Part shown: positions 43,816 to 52,101 of the stretch, one piece after another
Layout of the letters: every line of letters starts with the position of its first letter
Numbering within the stretch: position 1 is the first letter of the stretch
Origin: CAZRCG01 sp964598565
Lineage (GTDB): Bacteria > Bdellovibrionota > UBA2394
Length of the DNA: 64,000 nucleotides
NCBI GenBank assembly: GCA_964598565.1
Contig: CAZRCG010000005.1
Coordinates: forward strand, 62,001 to 126,000
Direction: 5' to 3'
Made by a program: the position numbers and the translations under genes
The notes under the pieces: generated by a model
What the model was told of the DNA's origin: nothing
Databases searched by the model: none
Seen by the model: the letters and a program-made list of their open reading frames with translations, nothing else

Positions 43816-45000
43816 TCAATCAAGTTCACAAAAGAACGCCTTTAAATACTCTGTCTCTGGGCACGCAAGGTCGATAGGATGATCCATCGCTTGAGAACCC
43901 TGAAAAAAAAGCCTCGCGCGTCGGCCTTCTTTACGACATACGGCGGCTAAGATCGCACGAAAATCATGTCGTTTTATCTGTTGCGAACAACTACACGAAA
44001 TTAGAATACCTCTGGGTGCCACCACCTGCAGTGCCATGCGGTTTAGCCGATAATAATTTTGAAGGGCCTTCTCTTTGGATCCTTTTTTTGGAGAATATCT
44101 TGGCGGATCCACCACAACCACATCGAATACCCGTCCTTCCGACTGAGCGCGCTCCAAATAACTAAAAACATCATCACATAAAAATTCTACGTTAAGGTTG
44201 TTGAGCGTCGCATTTTTTTTGGCCAAGTCTATTGCCGGTTGAGAGCTATCGATACCCACTACCGACTCGGCGCCAGCACCCGCAGCCGTTAATGCAAACC
44301 CTCCCACATAGGTAAATAAATCTAAAATGCGTTTGCCCTTGGCCAACGAATAGAGTCGGCTTCGATTGTCACGCTGATCTAAATAAAATCCTGTCTTCTG
44401 AGAGTTTTCAAGATCGACTAAAAACCGAATGGACGATTCCGCAATCTCCACGGGCACATGGGGATTGTCTCCATAGATCCACTCTGGCTGACTCGTGGCT
44501 TCAAGACCCTCTGATTTGAGAACGCCGCCTTCCATTCGCAGTGAAATCGACTGGGGATTTAACTTAGATTTTAAAAGCGAGAAAAATAAGTCTCGCCTCT
44601 GATGAATTCCTAGACTGGTGATCTGAACGACAAGATGCCCCGCGAATGCGTCTACGATGAGGCCTGAAAGCCCATCCCCTTCACTAAAAATAAGTCGGCC
44701 CGTCTCTAGGGTCGGCAAAATTTTTTGTCTCAAACGCAGAGCCGCAACGACCGCTTTCTCCCAAAAGGACTCATCCAATCGTTCTTCTTCAGTGAAGGAG
44801 TAGAGGCGACATCGAATATGACTTCGCGAGTTGTACAAACCATAGCCAATAAATCGACCTTCAAAAGTTCTCACTTCCACTTCAGAACCCGACGGAATTT
44901 CAGTGGCAGGAGGCTGAATATCATGGCCATAAACCCAGGGGTGTCGGCCGAGTGAAGGGCCAGCTTGGAATCTCTTTAGAGTCAACGAGGGTAGTGTCAT
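43816..45000 (-). CDS. rlmI: RlmI/RlmK-like rRNA (cytosine) methyltransferase
   Basis: This 394-residue SAM-dependent enzyme has an N-terminal PUA domain opening with His-Pro-Trp-Val-Tyr-Gly and an EEHEE domain. The Rossmann core has motif I in Ile-Leu-Asp-Leu-Phe-Thr-Tyr-Val-Gly-Gly-Phe, an acidic Gly-Ile-Asp-Ser, and Val-Val-Asp-Pro-Pro-Arg-Tyr as the catalytic motif. Cys-Ser-Cys-Ser follows near the end. This is the RlmI layout (m5C in 23S rRNA), but the exact target position is not readable from sequence, so the symbol is by similarity. It starts 62 bases from the divergent esterase gene. Confidence 0.85.
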   Translation of the reverse strand: MTLPSLTLKRFQAGPSLGRHPWVYGHDIQPPATEIPSGSEVEVRTFEGRFIGYGLYNSRSHIRCRLYSFTEEERLDESFWEKAVVAALRLRQKILPTLETGRLIFSEGDGLSGLIVDAFAGHLVVQITSLGIHQRRDLFFSLLKSKLNPQSISLRMEGGVLKSEGLEATSQPEWIYGDNPHVPVEIAESSIRFLVDLENSQKTGFYLDQRDNRSRLYSLAKGKRILDLFTYVGGFALTAAGAGAESVVGIDSSQPAIDLAKKNATLNNLNVEFLCDDVFSYLERAQSEGRVFDVVVVDPPRYSPKKGSKEKALQNYYRLNRMALQVVAPRGILISCSCSQQIKRHDFRAILAAVCRKEGRRARLFFQGSQAMDHPIDLACPETEYLKAFFCELD

Positions 45001-45062
45001 GCTGGGGATTTACACGCTTTTCTTAGTATCTCAAAGAATTCGCCTCGTCATAAAATGGTCGC

Positions 45063-46079
45063 ATGATTGAATGGATGGAAATTGATAGCCAGGCTCTGAC
45101 CCACAATTTGATGAAAGATCCCAGTCGACGAAAGGCGGCTATCTATCTCCCCCCTCAGAACTGCCTCCACAGCCCCTTAGAGTCCCTTCCGCTCTTTTAT
45201 ATCTTTTCTGGCTGGGGCTCTCGGTCGTGGAAGTATCTCAGTGATGAGTCCGCATTTTCACAGCCCCTTCATCACCTCTTCGATGCCGCCGTCATCGCGA
45301 AGAATCTAAAGCCCTTCATCGCCGTCTTTGTCGATGGCACTTCTCGTTTAGGATCTACTCAGTACATCAACTCACCGGTCACTGGGCTATGGGCAGATTA
45401 TTTCATCAACGAACTTGGGCCTGAGATTGAGAGGCGCTACTTCCCATCGAGCCAACCTCTGTATCGCGGTTTGCTCGGCCACTCGAGTGGCGGCTTTGGA
45501 GCCCTAACACTTGGAGTTTTGCATTCAGATTTATTCTCATGTATCGGCGCATCTGCCTCTGATTCTGGATTTGAGTCTCTGCTAACATCTCTTATTTCAC
45601 CCGCCATTATCGAAATTGAGTTAGCCGGTGGCTTAGTGCCATTTCTAGAATCTCATTTTCAATCGACGAGAGAAGGTCAGGTAGCTTTATCTACTCGAAA
45701 GGTAAATGCCCTAGCAGCGCTCACATTGACAGCGACATTCGCTCCGAATCCAAAGGCAGGCCCTCCGCTATTTGCCGATCTCTATTTCGATTTAAAAACG
45801 GGTTCGCTTATTCCTGATATTTTTCAGCGCATGCTGGACTGGGACCCCCTCCATCTCATTCCTCGAGAGAAGGAGCGCGCTAAAAAACTCAAAGGCGTCC
45901 ACTTAGATGCGGGCAATCGAGACGACTATGGTCTGCACCTAGGTCATCGAAAACTCGCCATGCTATTCAAAGAATGGAATGTGCCGTGTCGTTTGAGCGA
46001 GTTCAATGGCGGACACAGTGGATTCTCTCACCGCTTTGTCGACAGAATTCGAGTATTGCAGGAGTTGATGTCCACATAA
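45063..46079 (+). CDS. Esterase D-family alpha/beta-hydrolase
   Basis: This 338-residue hydrolase resembles the Esterase_D/enterochelin esterase group (PF00756 type). Its N-terminal segment has Leu-Phe-Tyr-Ile-Phe-Ser-Gly-Trp-Gly (oxyanion strand), and Ile-Ala-Val-Phe-Val-Asp-Gly-Thr follows. The nucleophile elbow is Gly-Leu-Leu-Gly-His-Ser-Ser-Gly-Gly-Phe-Gly-Ala near residue 142. A likely acid lies in Asp-Ala-Gly-Asn-Arg-Asp-Asp-Tyr-Gly and the His in Gly-Gly-His-Ser-Gly-Phe. No signal peptide is seen. Substrate unknown. Confidence 0.82.
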   Translation: MIEWMEIDSQALTHNLMKDPSRRKAAIYLPPQNCLHSPLESLPLFYIFSGWGSRSWKYLSDESAFSQPLHHLFDAAVIAKNLKPFIAVFVDGTSRLGSTQYINSPVTGLWADYFINELGPEIERRYFPSSQPLYRGLLGHSSGGFGALTLGVLHSDLFSCIGASASDSGFESLLTSLISPAIIEIELAGGLVPFLESHFQSTREGQVALSTRKVNALAALTLTATFAPNPKAGPPLFADLYFDLKTGSLIPDIFQRMLDWDPLHLIPREKERAKKLKGVHLDAGNRDDYGLHLGHRKLAMLFKEWNVPCRLSEFNGGHSGFSHRFVDRIRVLQELMST

Positions 46080-46104
46080 CCTGCATGTTTTTTGAGGTCG
46101 GGCC

Positions 46105-46965
46105 TTAATGAACTCCAAAAACAGCGCGTCTCAAATGCAATGTAAACTGCCATGGAATAAGCACAAGACCATCTTGCCCCACTAGAGAATCGGGCGGATT
46201 TGGATAAGGTGATGCTTCTTGCAAGGCTCTGACAGTCTCTTGATCGTAGCCTGAGAAAAGCGATGGATTTGTAACCATGAGATTCACCACCTCTCCGTTT
46301 TGATTCAAAACCACGGCAATCTCCACCGATACTGAATCATAGTTATACATCGAAGAGGTCACCGTTTTGAGAGGGCTCCAATGTTGTGAAATCTTGCGCT
46401 GCATTCTCGTAATGAACTGACCGCGATCAGACTCCACTGCAGAAATTTTGAGTTCTCTCGCTTTCTTGAGGCGCTCATTAAAGCCGGCAGAATCCATGAG
46501 CGCTCCCGTCCCTTGAGGCATGGCCGCTCGTTCCTCGCGGCGTAGATCTTCCGCTGAAAACGTCATAATTTTCTTTCCCTCGGCGGTAGGTGCTCGTGCC
46601 TGCGACTTTGGTCTCACAGGCTGCGCTCGCTCTTTGCCTCGAAGTCCCGCGACAGATGATGGTGCTTCACCCGTGGTGTCTTGTTCCGCTTTTAAGTTAC
46701 GAGAGCTTTCAAATCGCGCGTCGGTTGGCTTCTCTTTAGCGGTGGGTTGAAGCGTCTCCATTATTTCTCTCTGGGGTGAAAGATTTAGTGTGATCAAAGG
46801 CAATGGATTAACCTCAGAACTTTTACTCGGAAGTCTGGGCATCGGTATAAACGTAAGGCTCAAATGGAGCGCCAACGACAATGCCAATAAAATGAGAGCT
46901 ATTCCCCCAGGAATTCTATACGGATCATAGATCTTACCGGGAGGGCCCAGAACTGAGTTATCCAT
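46105..46965 (-). CDS. TonB/TolA-family energy-transducing protein
   Basis: This 286-residue protein has a short cytoplasmic lead and one transmembrane helix (about residues 20-41). A Pro/Lys/Arg-rich periplasmic spacer of about 130 residues follows, then a C-terminal TonB-type domain: Ile-Ser-Gln-His-Trp-Ser-Pro-Leu, Val-Ser-Val-Glu-Ile-Ala-Val-Val-Leu-Asn-Gln-Asn-Gly-Glu-Val, and Ala-Leu-Gln-Glu-Ala-Ser-Pro-Tyr-Pro-Asn-Pro-Pro. TonB and TolA share this plan, and no exbB/exbD or tolQ/R neighbours help decide. A TolA-like role with the pal-cpoB genes 6 kb away is possible. Confidence 0.8.
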   Translation of the reverse strand: MDNSVLGPPGKIYDPYRIPGGIALILLALSLALHLSLTFIPMPRLPSKSSEVNPLPLITLNLSPQREIMETLQPTAKEKPTDARFESSRNLKAEQDTTGEAPSSVAGLRGKERAQPVRPKSQARAPTAEGKKIMTFSAEDLRREERAAMPQGTGALMDSAGFNERLKKARELKISAVESDRGQFITRMQRKISQHWSPLKTVTSSMYNYDSVSVEIAVVLNQNGEVVNLMVTNPSLFSGYDQETVRALQEASPYPNPPDSLVGQDGLVLIPWQFTLHLRRAVFGVH

Positions 46966-47090
46966 ACCATTTCATGGTAAACGTAGCCTTCAAAGCTGTC
47001 ATGGGCTGTGAAAAGATTTCGTAGCAAAGGCCCGGACGGGCTTGTTAGGCCCCCCATAGCTCGGCATCAAGTTTGCTCTTTACGGAAGGT

Positions 47091-47354
47091 ATGAAACGCT
47101 CGATGCCAGCATCATCCTTGGTTTTTATCGCCAGCCTAGCCCTTTTTCAAGCCTGTGGCTCGCAACAAGATGACCCCTGCAACCCTTACGAGTCGTCGGG
47201 GTCCCTCGATAAACCAGCGGGTTATACGCCTGGCACCGCCGCTGGGTCTCAGTACCTTCCATCAGACTATAAACCTACTGGCTGTAGCAGCACCGGCACG
47301 CCCGTCGATACTGGAAAATGTACAGAGAACTTTTTTGATGAGAGCTGTCAGTAG
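47091..47354 (+). CDS. Small Cys-rich lipoprotein
   Basis: From ATG 47091 this is an 87-residue protein with a signal ending Leu-Phe-Gln-Ala-Cys, so it is likely lipidated. The mature part is low in hydrophobics, rich in Gly, Ser, Pro and Thr, and has four more Cys (Asp-Pro-Cys, Thr-Gly-Cys, Gly-Lys-Cys and Glu-Ser-Cys) that could pair as disulfides. A GGAAGG stretch lies just before the ATG. TTG 47073 and ATG 47103 are alternatives. It ends eight bases before the FHA-CpaF gene, suggesting joint transcription. No homologue is recognised. Confidence 0.6.
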   Translation: MKRSMPASSLVFIASLALFQACGSQQDDPCNPYESSGSLDKPAGYTPGTAAGSQYLPSDYKPTGCSSTGTPVDTGKCTENFFDESCQ

Positions 47355-47362
47355 ACCATGCC

Positions 47363-48652
47363 ATGCCGACCAGATTCAATCATATTGAAATTGCAATCGC
47401 TGAGAAGGTCTCTCACGAGCAACCGCTAAAGTTTCGGCGTCGTGAGGCTCTCATTGATAGTGATAGCTTTACGGTTGGATCAGATGACTCTGCCGATCTC
47501 ACATTACGCTCGTTTGAAAGCCCCTTTCTTATAGAAATAAAATTTCATGAAGGCCGCTGGTGGATGATTAATCCTTGGCGAGATATTCGAGTGCGTATCA
47601 ATCGAAAGCCTGCGCCGCTCGACAGCCCTCTTGAAATGGAAGACGAGATTAATATTCATGGGCACATTATAGTACTTAAAAAACCTGCGTCTCTACTACG
47701 CCTCGCTCCTTCTTTTACGTTCAACCCTGATAGCGATGAACAACTGTGGTCGTACTTGTGTGATGAAAACCGCTTTGATGAAATACTCATCAATGGTTTA
47801 AAGCCGATCGTGGTCGATTATCGAGGAGCGCTTTTCACGAGCCCCTGGGCTTTTAGGTCTGAAGATTTCTTGGTTTCAAAAATAAAAAATCTTACGAACC
47901 AATCTACAGGTTGGATATCCTGGCAAAGCGATCGTCGCTTGCGGTTTCAGGCGGCGCTCGCGCCTCTGGTCGACAGTCCTCACCTCACCATTCGCAAGGC
48001 CCGTGAACAATTTTATACACTTCAGGAGCTTGCCACGAGCGGTTTTGGCACCCAAGAGCAAATAGAGTTTCTGTCGAGAGCCCTCCAAGAGAAGAAAAAT
48101 ATTCTGATTTCTGGTGGTACCTCCACCGGCAAGACGTCTTTGATGCGTTCACTGGTATCATCAATCTCTGCGCACGAGAGGCTGATCATCCTCGAAGAAG
48201 AGGCCGAAGCTCTGTGGTCTCATCCTCATGCGGTCACGATAGAGGCGGGTAGGGGAGGTCTGAGCACCGCAATTGTTGAGTCTCTGCGGATGCGTCCTGA
48301 TCGTCTGATTGTGAGCGAAATTCGCAGCCGCGAAGCGGCCGACCTCATTCAAGCCATGAATACAGGTCACGAAGGCTCGATGACAACCTTGCATGCCAAC
48401 TCGCCTCGAGAGGCTCTTTTTCGTTTAGAAAGTTTAGCCCTCAGTGGCTCTATGACTCTATCAGCGCTTCGCCGACAAATGTCGCAAGCGATTCATATCA
48501 TCTGCCAGCTTAGCCGCACCGAATCCGGCCAGAGATTTATTGATCAAATTGTGGAAGTCTGTGGCATCGAAGGCGACATGATTCTTTTGTCAGAACCCTT
48601 GATTCGGCAGGGAAAAATACTGTCTAAGGATTCTTCCGAGAAGAAGCTCTAA
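47363..48652 (+). CDS. CpaF-family secretion ATPase with N-terminal FHA-like domain
   Basis: This 429-residue protein starts with about 110 residues resembling an FHA domain (Phe-Thr-Val-Gly-Ser-Asp-Asp-Ser-Ala-Asp-Leu-Thr-Leu, later Asp-Glu-Ile-Asn-Ile-His-Gly). The C-terminal part is a GspE/VirB11-type ATPase: Phe-Asp-Glu-Ile-Leu-Ile-Asn-Gly, Leu-Thr-Ile-Arg-Lys, Walker A Gly-Gly-Thr-Ser-Thr-Gly-Lys-Thr-Ser near 250, Leu-Glu-Glu-Glu-Ala-Glu, Arg-Pro-Asp-Arg-Leu-Ile-Val-Ser-Glu-Ile-Arg, and His-Glu-Gly-Ser-Met-Thr-Thr-Leu-His-Ala-Asn-Ser-Pro. CpaF ATPases drive Tad/Flp pili. No other tad genes are adjacent. Confidence 0.87.
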   Translation: MPTRFNHIEIAIAEKVSHEQPLKFRRREALIDSDSFTVGSDDSADLTLRSFESPFLIEIKFHEGRWWMINPWRDIRVRINRKPAPLDSPLEMEDEINIHGHIIVLKKPASLLRLAPSFTFNPDSDEQLWSYLCDENRFDEILINGLKPIVVDYRGALFTSPWAFRSEDFLVSKIKNLTNQSTGWISWQSDRRLRFQAALAPLVDSPHLTIRKAREQFYTLQELATSGFGTQEQIEFLSRALQEKKNILISGGTSTGKTSLMRSLVSSISAHERLIILEEEAEALWSHPHAVTIEAGRGGLSTAIVESLRMRPDRLIVSEIRSREAADLIQAMNTGHEGSMTTLHANSPREALFRLESLALSGSMTLSALRRQMSQAIHIICQLSRTESGQRFIDQIVEVCGIEGDMILLSEPLIRQGKILSKDSSEKKL

Positions 48653-49976
48653 TCGCTTTTAAGCCCATCAACGCTATGAAGAAATAAAAAGTGATCATGC
48701 CCCAATTTAAGGGCCTCTCTATCACACCCATGCTGCATCCCCCGCTGGATAAACTAGGAAGAGGCTCAAATACCTGCGCCTTAATATTTTTGGGTTCTGG
48801 AAATGTCTTAGCTAATACCTCCTGTGAAGCAGGGCTCGTGACCAACGCTGTATCTTCAGGCTTCACGAGATTTGTAATAATCGTAATACCGTTCACCGAT
48901 GTGCCGCCCACCACAGGCAACAGGGCTGCGTAACCCAGCGCCTGGGGACTAAACGAATGAGCTAGCTCAGAATTAGATTCTCGCTCGAGCCCATCATAGA
49001 ATTCTGTTTCGAAACCCAACGATTGCTCGTCTCCACCCAACCAGCTATCAAATGCGCCGATCGACAGAGGAAATGCGACCCGCGACTCTATTATAATATA
49101 GTAACTCCCCTCGGGAACTTGCGGCAGAAAGAATGTGCCATCCGGCCCCGTATAGGTATGACGATCAACGAGCGATCGATCTTGAGACGCAATAAAATTC
49201 TCAGCGTGACTGCTGCGTAATGCATAGACAGAAACTCCGCGCAAAGGCTTTTGGGTCGCGCCATTAAAAACGCGTCCCCTCAAAACGCCCCTCTCTGGGT
49301 CAGGAGAATAAATCGACGAAAGCCACATTAAATCTATCGCGCTCAGCGTCGCACTCATCGGCTGATTAAAATTCTCGGACATCAAAGATTGCCGCTCAAT
49401 CGAAGAGCCCAAACCGAAGAGTCGTCCTACGGCATAGGCTAAGGCTCGCTCCATCGATACCAAATCGTCAGCATTCTTAAGAAAGATGCGCCCTGCAAGG
49501 GTCTGCCTCTTATCCTCACTAAATTTTTCACTCAGTTGAAAAGATCGACCACTTGTTACAAAATCAGCGTCTGGAGGCACCAACGAAATGGAAAAGCCCT
49601 CTAACGACTCCCCCGCCTCCCCATCAAACTCTGAGTGTACGGCCAGCATTTCCTTAATCGAGAATTTAAAGAAATCTGTCGACCAAGCCGTAAGTACTTT
49701 CGTCACAAGGTTTGAAAACGCGGCCACGCGTGTCACTTGCAAACCATCGGCTTCTGACATCCGCAAAGTCCACTCAACACAAATCTTCGCGGGCTTATCT
49801 ACACAGGGAGATATCACACGCGAATGACTTGGCGACTCTTCAGGTCCAATATAACGCAGGCTGGATGCCTCGACATGTTGCTCACCGCTGACGACACTAA
49901 ACAGAACAACGACGCACGCTTGCACCGATCTGAGCCATAGACATCGCCAATTTGTTTCAAAGGACTTCACGCTCAT
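48624..49976 (-). CDS. Exported protein: inactive matrixin-like domain, carboxypeptidase-regulatory-like domain, Cys C-terminal sorting-like tail
   Basis: The ATG at 49976 has a GGAGA site four bases upstream and gives a 450-residue protein with a signal peptide ending near Val-Glu-Ala. Residues about 170-220 resemble the matrixin zinc region, but the HExxHxxGxxH motif reads Tyr-Ala-Val-Gly-Arg-Leu-Phe-Gly-Leu-Gly-Ser, so all three His are lost. The downstream Ser-Leu-Met-Ser and Leu-Ser-Ala-Ile-Asp-Leu segments persist. A beta-sandwich of CarboxypepD_reg type follows (Leu-Arg-Gly-Val-Ser-Val...Asp-Gly-Thr-Phe-Phe-Leu...Glu-Gly-Ser-Tyr). The C-terminus is Ser-Gly-Gly-Cys-Ser-Met, a hydrophobic helix, then Arg/Lys residues. 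Confidence 0.72.
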   Translation of the reverse strand: MSVKSFETNWRCLWLRSVQACVVVLFSVVSGEQHVEASSLRYIGPEESPSHSRVISPCVDKPAKICVEWTLRMSEADGLQVTRVAAFSNLVTKVLTAWSTDFFKFSIKEMLAVHSEFDGEAGESLEGFSISLVPPDADFVTSGRSFQLSEKFSEDKRQTLAGRIFLKNADDLVSMERALAYAVGRLFGLGSSIERQSLMSENFNQPMSATLSAIDLMWLSSIYSPDPERGVLRGRVFNGATQKPLRGVSVYALRSSHAENFIASQDRSLVDRHTYTGPDGTFFLPQVPEGSYYIIIESRVAFPLSIGAFDSWLGGDEQSLGFETEFYDGLERESNSELAHSFSPQALGYAALLPVVGGTSVNGITIITNLVKPEDTALVTSPASQEVLAKTFPEPKNIKAQVFEPLPSLSSGGCSMGVIERPLNWGMITFYFFIALMGLKAIRASSRKNP

Positions 49977-50334
49977 GGGTCTCCATCTCAGTTTTGATGC
50001 AAGAATTAGACCGACTTGCAACTGCACGTAAAAGCTCGGGGCTAATTCTCAGCTTTCCTCATGGCTGTCCAATAGGGATCTAGTAAATTCAACTGGTTAT
50101 CCTCGTCTTTTACGAATTAAAGTCTTACCTGCCCGTCACTAGAGAATCATTAAAGAACATAAAAACTGTGCCACCATCGCCCATTTTCTATATCTCCTTG
50201 GTATTGCATTCTTCTGCTTCATTTGATGGCGCCGCGAGCATTTGTCTATTTTGTCAGATTTACTCGGGATTTTTTCGGTCCAACGACTTTTACTTGAGAT
50301 CCTCCTTCGCTTCTGGCAAGTTTCGCAGCAGTAG
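49977..50334. other. Intergenic region between divergent genes
   Basis: This 358-base gap separates two divergent exported-protein genes and must hold both promoters. No convincing RNA gene, repeat or hairpin is seen. On the minus strand, 50042-50116 reads as a short protein-like fragment ending in a stop, possibly a gene remnant. Confidence 0.4.
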
Positions 50335-51717
50335 ATGAAAGCTGATAAACTCAAGAGACAACAACTACTTCTGGTCATTCAGATATCGATCGCGGCATTT
50401 ATGACTTTGGGCCCATGTGAATCGCTTGAATCTAGCGTTGGATCTGATGAGCGAAGTTCGGAGCGGCGGCAAATGGTTGATGAAGCAGAGCGACCGAGAG
50501 GTCTTTCTGCGGAGACGGCGGCTATTTTGTCGAGGGGACCCTTTTCGGAGATTGCTTCCTTGTTTTCAGAGGGAGGGTCGGACCTTCTTAATCGTTCTTC
50601 GCCCAAAGAGCTCTTTGAGTTGAGTATACGATTAGTGAGAGCCCTCTTTCGGCTCGCAGAACATTATGGAGCACGAATTTCTGTATCAGATGTTCAGGCC
50701 GTCGCTGAGAAGACCCATGGCGAAGCTCGATCGTCTTCTGAAATTCATAAGGCCTCCAGTCGCTGGAAGGGTCTTTGGAGTGAAAGCGCCAAACATCACG
50801 CTCACCATGCTAGTGCCTACTTTGATACTCTCAGATGGCATTCGCCTCATGACCGCAGAACCTTGATTGAGATTTTTGCCGTAGAAAGGCAAAGTCTCGA
50901 GTCCATCGTGCTTAGGGGACGAGAAGCTCGGGAACGGGATGGTAATAATTTTATTTCTCGAAAGCCATTGGAGCTCTTCGAAGAAATGCTAGTTCGAAGT
51001 GATCCGAGATCTGCGGATGCTGATATTCTGAGTTTAGAGACTTTAGAATCTCTCATTATTAGTCTTCGAGCCAATCTCTTGGTTGTCATGGACAAACTAA
51101 GGACGACTGATAAATCGCCTCAGCTTTCTGCCGATATGACGATACTGATGAATTTTCTCAGTCAGGTGACTATGCAGATAAATGTCTTTCGAATGAGCCC
51201 TGATATCGGCGTTTTTAGAACTGATTTTAAAAGAAGAATCTATTGGACGAGGCTTGAGCCTGGAAAAGGTTGGTTTGGTCGGCGAAGGTATATTGAAAAG
51301 GAAGAGAGTCGTGTGGACTCGTTGGGTTTCATATCTTTTTTAGGGGGGCGGTCAACGAAGGATGGAATATCTTCTTCTCTATTTCTTTCTGATCATTTGT
51401 GGCCCGCGGACGCCGATAGTGCTGCCAGCTGGTACCACTTGAACCCTCGAATCTATGATATTTTGAAGCGTCGAGAGGCTGCGGTAGAGTCGCCCCGAGA
51501 TTTTATTAAAATAGAAAAACGATTTCAGTTAGGGACAGAAGGGATCGACAGGATGACAGAACTCATTGGCTTTCATCCTGAATTAATCAGAAGACCGACC
51601 TGTGGCGGCGCCTTAAGTGCGCTGTCGCAGCTCTCTACAGCAAGGGTAGAAGGAAGAGCCTTTCCGTTCGTTTCAACGACGCAAGAGTATCAGTTTACTG
51701 TTTTTGGAAAGCCCTGA
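50335..51717 (+). CDS. Exported protein of unknown function
   Basis: This 460-residue protein has an N-terminal hydrophobic stretch (about residues 10-25) consistent with a signal peptide. The mature part is highly charged and largely helical, with an Arg/Glu-rich start, and a His-rich patch (Lys-His-His-Ala-His-His-Ala) near residue 153. A beta-rich C-terminal region contains Trp-Phe-Gly-Arg-Arg-Arg-Tyr-Ile and ends in Phe-Thr-Val-Phe-Gly-Lys-Pro. No family is recognised and no enzyme motif is clear. It faces the large peptidase/ABC1 gene across a decayed region. Confidence 0.65.
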   Translation: MKADKLKRQQLLLVIQISIAAFMTLGPCESLESSVGSDERSSERRQMVDEAERPRGLSAETAAILSRGPFSEIASLFSEGGSDLLNRSSPKELFELSIRLVRALFRLAEHYGARISVSDVQAVAEKTHGEARSSSEIHKASSRWKGLWSESAKHHAHHASAYFDTLRWHSPHDRRTLIEIFAVERQSLESIVLRGREARERDGNNFISRKPLELFEEMLVRSDPRSADADILSLETLESLIISLRANLLVVMDKLRTTDKSPQLSADMTILMNFLSQVTMQINVFRMSPDIGVFRTDFKRRIYWTRLEPGKGWFGRRRYIEKEESRVDSLGFISFLGGRSTKDGISSSLFLSDHLWPADADSAASWYHLNPRIYDILKRREAAVESPRDFIKIEKRFQLGTEGIDRMTELIGFHPELIRRPTCGGALSALSQLSTARVEGRAFPFVSTTQEYQFTVFGKP

Positions 51718-51748
51718 GAAATTGAATTGATGGCCCAAAGAGCTTTGC

Positions 51749-51960
51749 TTAGCATGAGCGAAAGGTCTCCTTACGATGTACTATTTTTAATACGAAGATA
51801 ATGAGATCCGCGCCTATCACATCGTAAATAACCCTATAAATACCCCGATTTTTTCTTAAACTTTTCTTAGTCGAGTGAAGCGGCACGCCTTTAGTGGATC
51901 GAGCGGCTCATTGTTTTGCCGCGAAGGAGCCGGTTACGAATTTTGTTCTGAAATGCTGAC
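51749..51960 (-). pseudogene. RelE/ParE-type toxin remnant
   Basis: On the minus strand the last 52 codons before the TAA at 51749-51751 read Arg-Gly-Ile-Tyr-Arg-Val-Ile-Tyr-Asp-Val, then Leu-Ile-Ile-Phe-Val-Leu-Lys-Ile-Val-His-Arg-Lys-Glu. This is the typical C-terminal core of RelE-family ribosome-dependent toxins. Upstream the frame is stopped by TGA at 51908-51910, and similar toxin-like text continues in another frame (Asn-Asn-Glu-Pro-Leu-Asp-Pro-Leu), indicating frameshifts. No start, ribosome-binding site or antitoxin is present. The left boundary is approximate. Confidence 0.5.
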
Positions 51961-51967
51961 GCTCACG

Positions 51968-52025
51968 GGCGGTCTTCTGAGAAAATAAACTCACCCTTGA
52001 ATCGGTCACCAATTTATAAATGAAT
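51968..52025. repeat. Dispersed repeat, copy A
   Basis: This segment begins GGCGGTCTTCTGAGAAAA and contains TGAATCGGTCACC. It is about three-quarters identical to 59955-60012 in the same orientation, and to 59810-59868 in inverted orientation. It lies between the toxin remnant and the 3' end of the 1447-residue gene. Nothing else is recognised in 51718-52101. Confidence 0.65.
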
Positions 52026-52101
52026 TACTTCAGACATTCGCCGGACAGAGCCTAATGTGGTGAGTCAGTCTCAAAAATATTGAACGAAGCGAAAAACTGC
52101 A

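Noticed and set aside
50042..50116. Short minus-strand protein-like fragment in the 49977-50334 gap
   Set aside because: About 25 codons before a stop with no start and no recognised family; too short to call a pseudogene.
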